The notes below the pieces were generated by a model that was given only the letters and a program-made list of their open reading frames with translations, was not told the DNA's origin and did no database searches. The translations under genes were made by a program, and so were the position numbers. From an uncultured Saprospiraceae bacterium (GTDB lineage Bacteria > Bacteroidota > Bacteroidia > Chitinophagales > Saprospiraceae): 64,000 nt of DNA. Location of the stretch: assembly GCA_938016265.1 (NCBI GenBank), contig CALLWB010000068.1, positions 88,400 through 152,399 of the forward strand, given 5' to 3'. Of this stretch, positions 55,084-62,259 are shown piece after piece (positions within the stretch are counted from its first letter, which is position 1; the number at the start of each line of letters is the position of its first letter).

Positions 55084-55749
55084 ATGGCAGATTTATTCAA
55101 AAAATTATTGTACACAGGCGTTGGCCTTGTAACTACTACCGCTGAAAAATTACAGAATAACGTAAATGAAATGGTAGATCGTGGTTCTTTATCTAAAGAA
55201 GAAGGACGCAAAGTCTTTGATGAATTGATGGACACTACTGAAGCTAAGAAAGAAGAATTTGAAGGCAGAATCAAAGATATCGTTACTAGCGTAATGAAAA
55301 CATTAAACCTTCCTACCAAAGGAGAATTCGATGCATTGATGGATCGTCTTGATACTTTGGAAACTAAATTGGGCACCGCTCCTAAGAAAAGAGCAACTAG
55401 CGCTAAAAAAGCAACAACTACCAGAGCAAAGAAAGCAACAGCAACCGTAAAAAAAGCAGCAGCTACAACTAAGAAAAGAGCAACTCGCACCACTGCTAAA
55501 GCTAAAACAACTGCCACTAAAACAGTGAAGAAAGTTACCGCTAAAGCAAAAACAGCTCCTGCGAAAGCAAAAGCAACTGCTACTAAAACAGTAAAAAAAG
55601 TTACCGCTAAAGCAACTCCTGCAAAAGCAGTAAAGACCGCCCCAGCTAAAGTGGTAAAGACCGCTCCAGCTAAAGCAGTTAGAAAAGCTCCAGCTAAAGC
55701 AGTAAAAACAGCACCTGCTAAGAAAACTGCTCCTAAAGCGAACGCATAG
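55084..55749 (+). CDS. Phasin-like protein 2 with histone H1-like tail (PhaF architecture)
   Basis: 221 residues in two parts. Residues 1-96 repeat the phasin-like domain of its neighbours (MADLFKKLLYTGVGLVTTTA ... NLPTKGEFDALMDRLDTLE). Residues 97-221 consist almost only of Lys, Ala, Thr, Pro, Val and Arg, with no acidic residue. They include two copies of ATKTVKKVTAKA and four 8-residue repeats at 179-210 (PAKAVKTA, PAKVVKTA, PAKAVRKA, PAKAVKTA). Such tails bind DNA without sequence preference. The combination is that of Pseudomonas PhaF, which links PHA granules to the nucleoid. An alternative is a nucleoid protein that uses the phasin domain only to multimerise. Confidence 0.85.
   Translation: MADLFKKLLYTGVGLVTTTAEKLQNNVNEMVDRGSLSKEEGRKVFDELMDTTEAKKEEFEGRIKDIVTSVMKTLNLPTKGEFDALMDRLDTLETKLGTAPKKRATSAKKATTTRAKKATATVKKAAATTKKRATRTTAKAKTTATKTVKKVTAKAKTAPAKAKATATKTVKKVTAKATPAKAVKTAPAKVVKTAPAKAVRKAPAKAVKTAPAKKTAPKANA
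55618..55713 (+). repeat. Four 24-bp coding repeats in the histone-like tail
   Basis: Four in-frame 24-bp units encode PAKAVKTA-type octapeptides. The copies differ by a few bases. Tail length may vary between strains by repeat gain or loss. Confidence 0.8.
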
Positions 55750-55848
55750 TCGTCTTTTATTTACACTTGTTGGTCGATTGGATCTGATTTGATTTTGGCT
55801 TATTCCTAATTTTAGAACATTCGATCACCACGTTCAAAATAATATACA

Positions 55849-56172
55849 ATGGAAGATTTGTTAAAAAGAATAATGTACACTGGTGTTGGTCTTGTAACAA
55901 CAACCGCCGAAAAATTTCAGGAAACAATAGATGAGCTTGTCGAAAAGGGAAGCCTTTCTACTGAAGAAGGAAAAAAAGTAGTGGATGACCTCCTAGAAAA
56001 TACCGAAGCAAGAAAAGAAGAGTTTGAAGGAAAAATCAAAGAGCTTGTTGATGATGTCATGGACAAACTACAACTTCCTTCAAATACTGAGTTCCAAGGT
56101 TTGATCGAAAGAATCAAAAAATTGGAGGCTAAGCTAGGTATTGACGACCAAGACAATATCATGAAAGGATAA
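55849..56172 (+). CDS. Phasin-like protein 3
   Basis: 107 residues, closest in plan to protein 1: MEDLLKRIMYTGVGLVTTTA, IDELVEKGSLSTEEGKKVV, QLPSNTEFQGLIERIKKLE, ending in an acidic tail (GIDDQDNIMKG). The acidic end contrasts with the basic tail of protein 2 and may affect partner choice. It follows protein 2 after 99 bp with no terminator between them, so these two may be co-transcribed. Terminator at 56197. Confidence 0.8.
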   Translation: MEDLLKRIMYTGVGLVTTTAEKFQETIDELVEKGSLSTEEGKKVVDDLLENTEARKEEFEGKIKELVDDVMDKLQLPSNTEFQGLIERIKKLEAKLGIDDQDNIMKG

Positions 56173-56196
56173 CATTATTCATACTCAAGATATAAA

Positions 56197-56226
56197 GGGC
56201 TGTTTCGAAAGAGACAGCCCTTTTTT
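56197..56226 (+). terminator. Intrinsic terminator after phasin-like gene 3
   Basis: Ten-pair stem (GGGCTGTTTC with GAGACAGCCC, one T-G pair), GAAA tetraloop and six T residues. Confidence 0.92.
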
Positions 56227-56349
56227 CATATTTGGGTATTGCCTAACAAGTTTTTAAGATTTCTATTTACAATACTTAACAACTCTATAACTAATAACTA
56301 TTAACTTTGGCATTTAAATTGTAATTTTCTCCCATAAAACAATAATAAA

Positions 56350-56892
56350 ATGCGGCAATATAGCTTACCCGGAATTTGCTTGATTATCTTTTTAACCCTA
56401 TCAGCATGTTCTCCAAAATTAACTCCTTTTACGGAAGACTTGAGAAAGGTCAATAACTGGACTCAAAGTGATCTGGAGAAAATTCAGTTCTACCTTTCTG
56501 AAGATGTCACCATCAGACGACAAATTCGAGACGCCAGTACGGAGATCATCAAAGGCGAAATAAAAATGGAAGACGGCCGACGAATTGAAGAAATCCTTAT
56601 TCCTAAAGGAACACCAGGCGTACTGACAAAAATGGGGGAAGGGGACAAAATAGCGATTACTTTCGAATCTGGCGACGAGCGATTCCTCATGTTTGGCCCA
56701 AACCCAAAACAAGAGGCACGATACACCTTGCGTGCTTCAGAATGGAAAAATAAAGTCGGTAAAGTAAAATACGGCGGCAAAACTTATATCACTCAAGCAG
56801 GAGACGGTTATGCATGCTTGATGGTTGATCTCAAAAAGATCAAAAACGTAGATATAAAATCAAGAACGGCACAAGGTCGGAAAATTGACTAG
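56350..56892 (+). CDS. Lipoprotein, unknown
   Basis: 180 residues. The signal peptide MRQYSLPGICLIIFLTLSAC ends in a lipobox (Cys20). The mature protein is mainly beta: DLEKIQFYLSEDVTIRRQIR, IPKGTPGVLTKMGEGDKIAI, FESGDERFLMFGPN and YGGKTYITQAGDGYACLMVD. I do not recognise the family. It would be held at the inner or outer membrane facing the periplasm. It is separated from the phasin-like cluster by a terminator, so a functional link is not implied. Confidence 0.75.
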   Translation: MRQYSLPGICLIIFLTLSACSPKLTPFTEDLRKVNNWTQSDLEKIQFYLSEDVTIRRQIRDASTEIIKGEIKMEDGRRIEEILIPKGTPGVLTKMGEGDKIAITFESGDERFLMFGPNPKQEARYTLRASEWKNKVGKVKYGGKTYITQAGDGYACLMVDLKKIKNVDIKSRTAQGRKID

Positions 56893-56974
56893 TTTCTAGA
56901 AAGTGAATTAGTTGCCGGCCTAATTCTGGCAGTGGAGGATCTTTCAGTTTCCGCAGGAAACAAAGCGCCTTTTG

Positions 56975-57142
56975 CTAGTCATCTACTTCTTCATAGTCCA
57001 CATACTCCCCATCATCCGACTTTTGTTTACGTTTGATCTTGGGGATAGACTTCCCTTCTTCTATTAAAAAATTAGGCTTAATAAACTTATAAAAAATATA
57101 ATAGCTGGCGACTATTGCAACTATGGTATAGATTAAGTCCAT
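56975..57142 (-). CDS. Small single-pass membrane protein, DUF4834-like
   Basis: A 55-residue protein, easily missed because of its size. MDLIYTIVAIVASYYIFYKF is one membrane segment. IKPNFLIEEGKSIPKIKRKQ is a basic linker, and the end GEYVDYEEVDD is the acidic, Tyr-containing tail that I associate with DUF4834 proteins of Bacteroidota. Its ATG at 57142 overlaps the last 10 bp of the phosphatase gene, a sign of translational coupling. Function unknown. It completes a three-gene minus-strand operon with the ABC permease and the phosphatase. Confidence 0.7.
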   Translation of the reverse strand: MDLIYTIVAIVASYYIFYKFIKPNFLIEEGKSIPKIKRKQKSDDGEYVDYEEVDD

Positions 57143-58365
57143 GAATAGATTTTACAAGTTAGCAAAGCAATGTCATCCGTATAAGGCACCTGCCCTCTAA
57201 ATTTTTCGATATACGACATCAGTTTTTCATTAAACTCCTTCACAGAAAGGTGCGCATTGTCCTGAACATAATCTTCCAACAACTCAATATCAAAAATCAC
57301 CTCCTCATTGTTGGTCTGATCCGTTAGTCCATCCGTATAAGTCAAAATCAAGGTTTCATCATTAATATAAATTTCACCGACTTCAATTTCCGGGATCTCA
57401 TCAAAATACCCAAGGATGGTACAGCCTTTATCTAGATGAACAATTTTATTTTTTGTTAGTAATATCGGCGGATTATGACCTGCATTGACGTAAGTTAGTT
57501 TCTGATCTCGACGACAGTACTTTGCAATAAAAAAAGTGATAAACTTCTCTCCTTCAGTTATTCGTAGCACAGACTTATTCAAATCCTGAATAAAGTCTTT
57601 CGGTTTAATGTCCTTGGTAACTAATGCCCCCAAATTTGCTTGAAAATTTGACATAAGCAGAGCTGCAGCAACCCCCTTCCCGGAGATATCCGCAATACAG
57701 AACAACAGATTGTCATCCTCCAATTCGAAAAAATCGAAATAGTCGCCTCCAACTCCCTGGTGAGGTTTGTATTGGCCATCCAGTTCGTACCAGTCATTCA
57801 CTGGATATTTGGATGGAAGCAGCATTGATTGGACGTCACCTGCCAACTCCATTTCCCGTGTAGCCCGCTCTTGCTCTATTTGCTTTTTGAACAACCGTTT
57901 ATTCTCAATCGCAACCGCAATAATACTAGTAATCGTGCTTACAAATTGCATCTTTTCATAAGCATTGTCATTGTCTCCCAGACCTCCTATAAAGGTGAAA
58001 GCAATTGGGTATTGTTTATGAAAAACCGGAACGACGATATCGAACACATCTAACAATGGATGTGTTTTCTCATTAAGGTAGGCGATTCTTGTAAATGACA
58101 TGATTTCTTCCGTCAGTTCTGCCTGCACAATTCCGTCAGGCGCATCAATTTCGCTCACACACTGCCACTTTTCATCGATCTTAAAAAACAATACCATTTT
58201 GGTAATTTGCAGCTCAAATCCAAGGGTGTGTTTGTAGATATTAAACAACTCTTCTGCAGACACATTGTTGTTTATCGACTGAGTGATGTACAGTAAACTC
58301 CTAATCTGTAGTGTTTTAAGGTACAGTTCTCTTTCTAGTAGTTCTATGTTAGTGACTCCTTCCAA
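57133..58365 (-). CDS. GAF-like and SpoIIE-type PP2C phosphatase (RsbU-like)
   Basis: 410 residues, cytoplasmic. An N-terminal coiled stretch and GAF-like sensor domain (~20-165) is followed by the linker helix (QIEQERATREMELAGDVQSM) and a SpoIIE/PP2C domain (~190-405). Metal-binding motifs are GVGGDYFDFF, ADISGKGVAAALLM, TYTDGLTDQ and PYTDDIALL. Such enzymes dephosphorylate anti-anti-sigma (STAS) proteins in partner-switching pathways; no STAS or kinase gene is adjacent. The start is TTG at 58365, immediately after the permease TAG (TAGTTG); no in-frame ATG occurs until residue ~57, so coupled TTG initiation is the best reading. Confidence 0.87.
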   Translation of the reverse strand: MEGVTNIELLERELYLKTLQIRSLLYITQSINNNVSAEELFNIYKHTLGFELQITKMVLFFKIDEKWQCVSEIDAPDGIVQAELTEEIMSFTRIAYLNEKTHPLLDVFDIVVPVFHKQYPIAFTFIGGLGDNDNAYEKMQFVSTITSIIAVAIENKRLFKKQIEQERATREMELAGDVQSMLLPSKYPVNDWYELDGQYKPHQGVGGDYFDFFELEDDNLLFCIADISGKGVAAALLMSNFQANLGALVTKDIKPKDFIQDLNKSVLRITEGEKFITFFIAKYCRRDQKLTYVNAGHNPPILLTKNKIVHLDKGCTILGYFDEIPEIEVGEIYINDETLILTYTDGLTDQTNNEEVIFDIELLEDYVQDNAHLSVKEFNEKLMSYIEKFRGQVPYTDDIALLTCKIYSWT

Positions 58366-60042
58366 CTATAAACGTGATTTTACATCTAATGCATCTCTAA
58401 ATCCATTGCCGACCAAATTGAATGCCAGCACCAAAATCATAATGGCAAATCCAGGTACCAGCGCAGGAAACGGATTGCCTCCCATCAACAAAAAACTATA
58501 ATTTTCAGAAAGCATGGTTCCCCAGGACGGTTTCGGCGGTTGAATACCGAAGCCTAAATAACTCAATCCGGCTTCAATCAATATCGCCGCAGCAAAATTT
58601 ACCGCAGCAATTACCATCACCGGCCCCAAAATATTAGGCAAAATATGTCGCATGATGATTCTTGTATTTCCAAAACCTAGACTTGTTGCTGCTTCAACGA
58701 ACTGCACTTTTCTCAAGGAGATGACTTGTCCCCTTACTATCCTCGCAACATCTACCCACATAGTTAATCCTACTGCCGTAAAAATTTGCCAATAGCCTCG
58801 TCCCAATGCAATTACTAACGCAAACACCAACAACAACGTTGGCACTGACCACATAGTATTTATCAAAAGCATGATCAGATCATCGACCTTGCCTCCCAAA
58901 TATCCCGCTACTGCTCCTAGGAATATACCAATCGTCAAAGAGATCAAAACAGCGATCAATCCTACCGACAAGGAGATTCTCACCCCAATCAGCAATCGAC
59001 TGAGTAAGCATCGGCCAAATCCGTCAGTACCAAAATAATATGTTTTATTTATAATATGATCTTTTTCCACAGTAGATTTTAATTCTGACTCAAAAATGAC
59101 TGTTTTGGGCTGGTCGTTGGTATAAAATGCGAGTTCATCCCCCATCACCTCCACCAACTGTCCGTTTTCTGGTTGCGAATAAAGAATATTTACGAGATTT
59201 AATGCCAACAATTCTCCTGGCACCAGTTGGCCTAGGCTATCTTTTTTAGTGGAGAATACTCTAGCATACAGACTATCTTTTTTAAGACTTGGTTGTTCAA
59301 TTGCCCGCCATTCAAAACTATTATCCGAGACTTCTTGCGAGGAAGCCAACGTTTGGTTTATTCCGTTTTTTCTTACTTTTAATAGCGTTGCACTAAATCC
59401 TGGAGGTTTATTTGTGAGGTCATTATATTGGATAGTTCCAACTTCAGTAGCGCTAATTACCTCATATCCGTCTTTATTTATTCCTTTCGGGAATGTTTTT
59501 GTGACAATGTTTTGATTGAGCACCCGATCCTTAAGTTCGGCCAACGGTTGTTTTATTTTTTTATGATCTATTGGATAATAGCCAATTTGCTGGTTGTTGT
59601 ATTCTACTTCTTCATTACTCGCGGACAAGGGGAACACGATATCTGCCAGGCTGTATTTGACTAGCTTGCCAGGCACTCCTTCTCCTTGATAAACCATAGC
59701 CTCAACAAATCCATCATTGATTTCGAAGCTGTTCATTGGAATCATTTGGAAATGGTTGGGTCTTCCATTAATAATTGTATTAATCAATCCATCCTTCGGG
59801 AAATTTCTGTTTTTCCTGACTTTCAGCATTTTGATGGTAAATCCTGGTTGTTTGAGGTTTACTTCATTGACTTGATCATTGGCGTCTGCGGTAAAATCGG
59901 GTGTGATGAGATATCCCAAAATAGCAATAAGTGTTGCCAAGAAGATGATAACCATTCCTGCAACAGCCAGTCTGTTTTTTAAAAGTCTCCTGATCGCCTT
60001 TTGATTAGGAGATAAGTCACTATTTATCTTATTGTCGCTCAA
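58366..60042 (-). CDS. Oligopeptide-type ABC transporter permease with large extracytoplasmic insert
   Basis: 558 residues; typical OppC/DppC permeases have about 300. N-terminal OppC_N region with TM1 (VAGMVIIFLATLIAILGYLI), then about 280 extracytoplasmic residues, then FGTDGFGRCLLSRLLIGVR, which starts the usual five-helix permease domain, with the EAA loop EAATSLGFGNTRIIMRHILP. The insert contains a duplicated unit: PGFTIKMLKVRKN (66-78) and PGFSATLLKVRKN (214-226), each followed by an NSFE stretch and a VPGxL...(D/N)I(V/L) stretch. ATPase, OppB and binding-protein genes are not adjacent. It is first gene of the operon with the phosphatase. Confidence 0.88.
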   Translation of the reverse strand: MSDNKINSDLSPNQKAIRRLLKNRLAVAGMVIIFLATLIAILGYLITPDFTADANDQVNEVNLKQPGFTIKMLKVRKNRNFPKDGLINTIINGRPNHFQMIPMNSFEINDGFVEAMVYQGEGVPGKLVKYSLADIVFPLSASNEEVEYNNQQIGYYPIDHKKIKQPLAELKDRVLNQNIVTKTFPKGINKDGYEVISATEVGTIQYNDLTNKPPGFSATLLKVRKNGINQTLASSQEVSDNSFEWRAIEQPSLKKDSLYARVFSTKKDSLGQLVPGELLALNLVNILYSQPENGQLVEVMGDELAFYTNDQPKTVIFESELKSTVEKDHIINKTYYFGTDGFGRCLLSRLLIGVRISLSVGLIAVLISLTIGIFLGAVAGYLGGKVDDLIMLLINTMWSVPTLLLVFALVIALGRGYWQIFTAVGLTMWVDVARIVRGQVISLRKVQFVEAATSLGFGNTRIIMRHILPNILGPVMVIAAVNFAAAILIEAGLSYLGFGIQPPKPSWGTMLSENYSFLLMGGNPFPALVPGFAIMILVLAFNLVGNGFRDALDVKSRL

Positions 60043-60484
60043 TTTTCTATAAGGATATTTTAAAGGAATCAGAATACGGTAGTAATAATGGAACTTATCG
60101 ATTTTGGAATGATCAACAAGCGTTGTAAAGATAGAAAATGTTTTGAAAAATCAGTATCCAGCACTCATCACCTTCCTTAGTGATCAAACACCAATCAATA
60201 CACTCAAGCAGCAGCCAGTCCTAGCGCAATTCCGCACTCCGTTTAAATAAATGTTAAAACTTTGAGTTGCAAGATTTTTGTTAAATCATCATGTTGAAAA
60301 TTCCATAACAAAAGCGCTGAGAGCAATTCATATATTAAAATTTTATTCTTGGTAAAGCCGATCGACTCCCTCGTCAATTCAATACCTAATTATCTTTTCA
60401 ATCAATTTATGTTTGTAGCGCATTACAAGCATCCCCCCCCTTACTAACCAAGTATTATTAAAAAACAATTTAAAACAATTAACA
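60043..60484. other. Divergent intergenic region with a C8 tract
   Basis: 442 bp with no gene. A run of eight C at 60433-60440 stands out in this AT-rich context, about 45 bp before the start of the propeller gene. No -7 element was placed with confidence. Confidence 0.5.
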
Positions 60485-62182
60485 ATGATTAATCAAAATT
60501 GGATTTTCGGCAATAGCGCTGGAATCACATTCAACTCTGCATCACCAAGTTCTATTAATGTACCAAACCCTGTTGGCGAAAGAAGATTTAGTACCTGGGA
60601 AGGCTGCACTAGCGTATCCGATGCAAATGGCAATCTACTGTTTTATACAGAAGGAAAATTTATTTGGAAGAGTGATGGTACAACAATTAAAAATGGAACA
60701 GCAGACTATCAACTGAAAGGAGATAAAACTTCTAGCCAATCAGCCATCATTGTTCCTGATCCAGGAAATGATAAACAATATTATATTTTAACAGCAGATG
60801 GAAGTTCATTCGGTCATGACGGGGTCTATAATCATTTTAACGGAGTACTTATAAATGTAGATACGTGGAATATTACGGAAATCATCCCGAACTTAATTTC
60901 CACGCCACCTCCAACTGACAATCTTTCTCCTGCAGAGAAAATAACAGTTATTCGTGCCCCAAATTGCAAAGACTTTTGGGTTTTGACAGCATTCCAAGAA
61001 GTGAAATCAAATGCCACTAAAGATCTAAGTGCCGCACATGGACCTGGACTAATCCAAATCTATAAAATTAATGCTGCAGGTATCTCTTTTATCGAACAGG
61101 TCCAACTAAATGTAATGATCTCTGATGTAGGCTATATGAAAAGTAGCCACGACGGCAAGGTCATAACCATTGCAAGTACTACCCTAAACAAAGTGGACAT
61201 CTTTCCGTTTGATAATACATTGGGAAAAATAGATGTCACCCCAACCACGCTTAAAATTGGTTCGCCATACGGTCTTGAATTCTCACCAAACAATCAAATC
61301 CTATATATATCGAGAATCGGATACAAGAAGCCTAAAAATTTACTTTCTCAAGTAGATATGACACAAACAAGCCTTAGCGATACGTTGGTAGGAACGTTTA
61401 ATCGTCAACCAGGACAAAAACGTCATGTTATTGGAACGGTACAATTAGGGCCAGATAATAAAATATATATTGCTAGAGATCAATACAATAAAGTTGGTGT
61501 AATACACGAACCAAACGTACTTGGAGTAGGATGTAACATTGACATAGATTACATAACCTTAGCCACCGGAACTTGCCAAATTGGACTACCAAATCTAGTT
61601 TCTCACCTTTGTCCGCCGGACGATTGTGATTGCTGCGACTGTTCATGTCCAGATTGTAACAAAGACGCCACCTCCCAAAATAAAGAGCTAATAGAACGCG
61701 CAAAAACAAAACTCCTAAAAGGGAAATCTTCAGAAAAATGCGTAGCTCCGTTTGCTGAAAATTGCGAACAAACAGTAGCCAAAGAAGGCGTTGACCTGAC
61801 TCCTTGCTTTTCCTTCCATATCGGAGATTCGAACAACGAGAAGGTGCCAACATCAAAAACCTCAGTATTCTATCTAACCGTTTGCAATCCATTTACAGAC
61901 GTACAGTACAACGGATTGAAAATTACTAAAGTCTCTTTGTTCCAAGGGAATTCTAAGGAAGAGGTCGACTTGGACTTGATCCAAATTGTGCCAGACCGAT
62001 TTATCAGCATGGATTGCCTAAAACCCTGTTCGTGTCAAACCCGCGAATTTGCCCTAATAGCCAAGGATAAGTCTGAGGCGGACAAGTACCGACTAGAAGT
62101 AGAATATTGCTACGAAGAATTAGTCTTCGTCCCACACGGCGGACATGGAAGCGTAAAATTTTCCGTTGAAGTATCTAACTAA
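60485..62182 (+). CDS. Beta-propeller protein with Cys cluster and no signal peptide
   Basis: 565 residues. Residues ~1-370 match the propeller module that opens many secreted Bacteroidota proteins: NQNWIFGNSAGITFN, STWEGCTSVSDANGNLLFYT, SSQSAIIVPDPGNDKQYYIL, SPNNQILYISRIG, ending GLPNLVSHLC. In those proteins a signal peptide precedes it; here the frame starts MINQNWIFG with none, and no upstream in-frame start adds one. At 376-391 there are seven Cys in 16 residues (CPPDDCDCCDCSCPDC). A C-terminal domain (~420-565) is beta-rich with paired Cys (MDCLKPCSCQTREFAL). No T9SS domain follows. Function unknown. Confidence 0.72.
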   Translation: MINQNWIFGNSAGITFNSASPSSINVPNPVGERRFSTWEGCTSVSDANGNLLFYTEGKFIWKSDGTTIKNGTADYQLKGDKTSSQSAIIVPDPGNDKQYYILTADGSSFGHDGVYNHFNGVLINVDTWNITEIIPNLISTPPPTDNLSPAEKITVIRAPNCKDFWVLTAFQEVKSNATKDLSAAHGPGLIQIYKINAAGISFIEQVQLNVMISDVGYMKSSHDGKVITIASTTLNKVDIFPFDNTLGKIDVTPTTLKIGSPYGLEFSPNNQILYISRIGYKKPKNLLSQVDMTQTSLSDTLVGTFNRQPGQKRHVIGTVQLGPDNKIYIARDQYNKVGVIHEPNVLGVGCNIDIDYITLATGTCQIGLPNLVSHLCPPDDCDCCDCSCPDCNKDATSQNKELIERAKTKLLKGKSSEKCVAPFAENCEQTVAKEGVDLTPCFSFHIGDSNNEKVPTSKTSVFYLTVCNPFTDVQYNGLKITKVSLFQGNSKEEVDLDLIQIVPDRFISMDCLKPCSCQTREFALIAKDKSEADKYRLEVEYCYEELVFVPHGGHGSVKFSVEVSN

Positions 62183-62200
62183 TTCTGAATGAAAAAAGAA

Positions 62201-62235
62201 GGCCAGGTTCAAAAAGACTATTTTTGAGCCTGGCC
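62201..62235 (+). terminator. Bidirectional terminator between convergent genes
   Basis: A 15-pair stem (GGCCAGGTTCAAAAA with TTTTTGAGCCTGGCC, one T-G pair) and 5-nt loop. It serves the propeller gene and, from the other side, ileS. Confidence 0.82.
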
Positions 62236-62259
62236 ATTATTTAGAGCTGTAAAACTATT

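Noticed and set aside
55077..55517. 146-codon frame antisense to the Lys/Ala-rich phasin-like gene
   Set aside because: It is the mirror of a GCN/AAA-rich coding strand, giving a Val/Ala/Phe-rich string. The sense gene has clear paralogues on both sides.
54656..56172. Reading the phasin-like cluster as proof of PHA production
   Set aside because: No PHA synthase or precursor gene is visible, and COG3937-type proteins also occur in bacteria without PHA.
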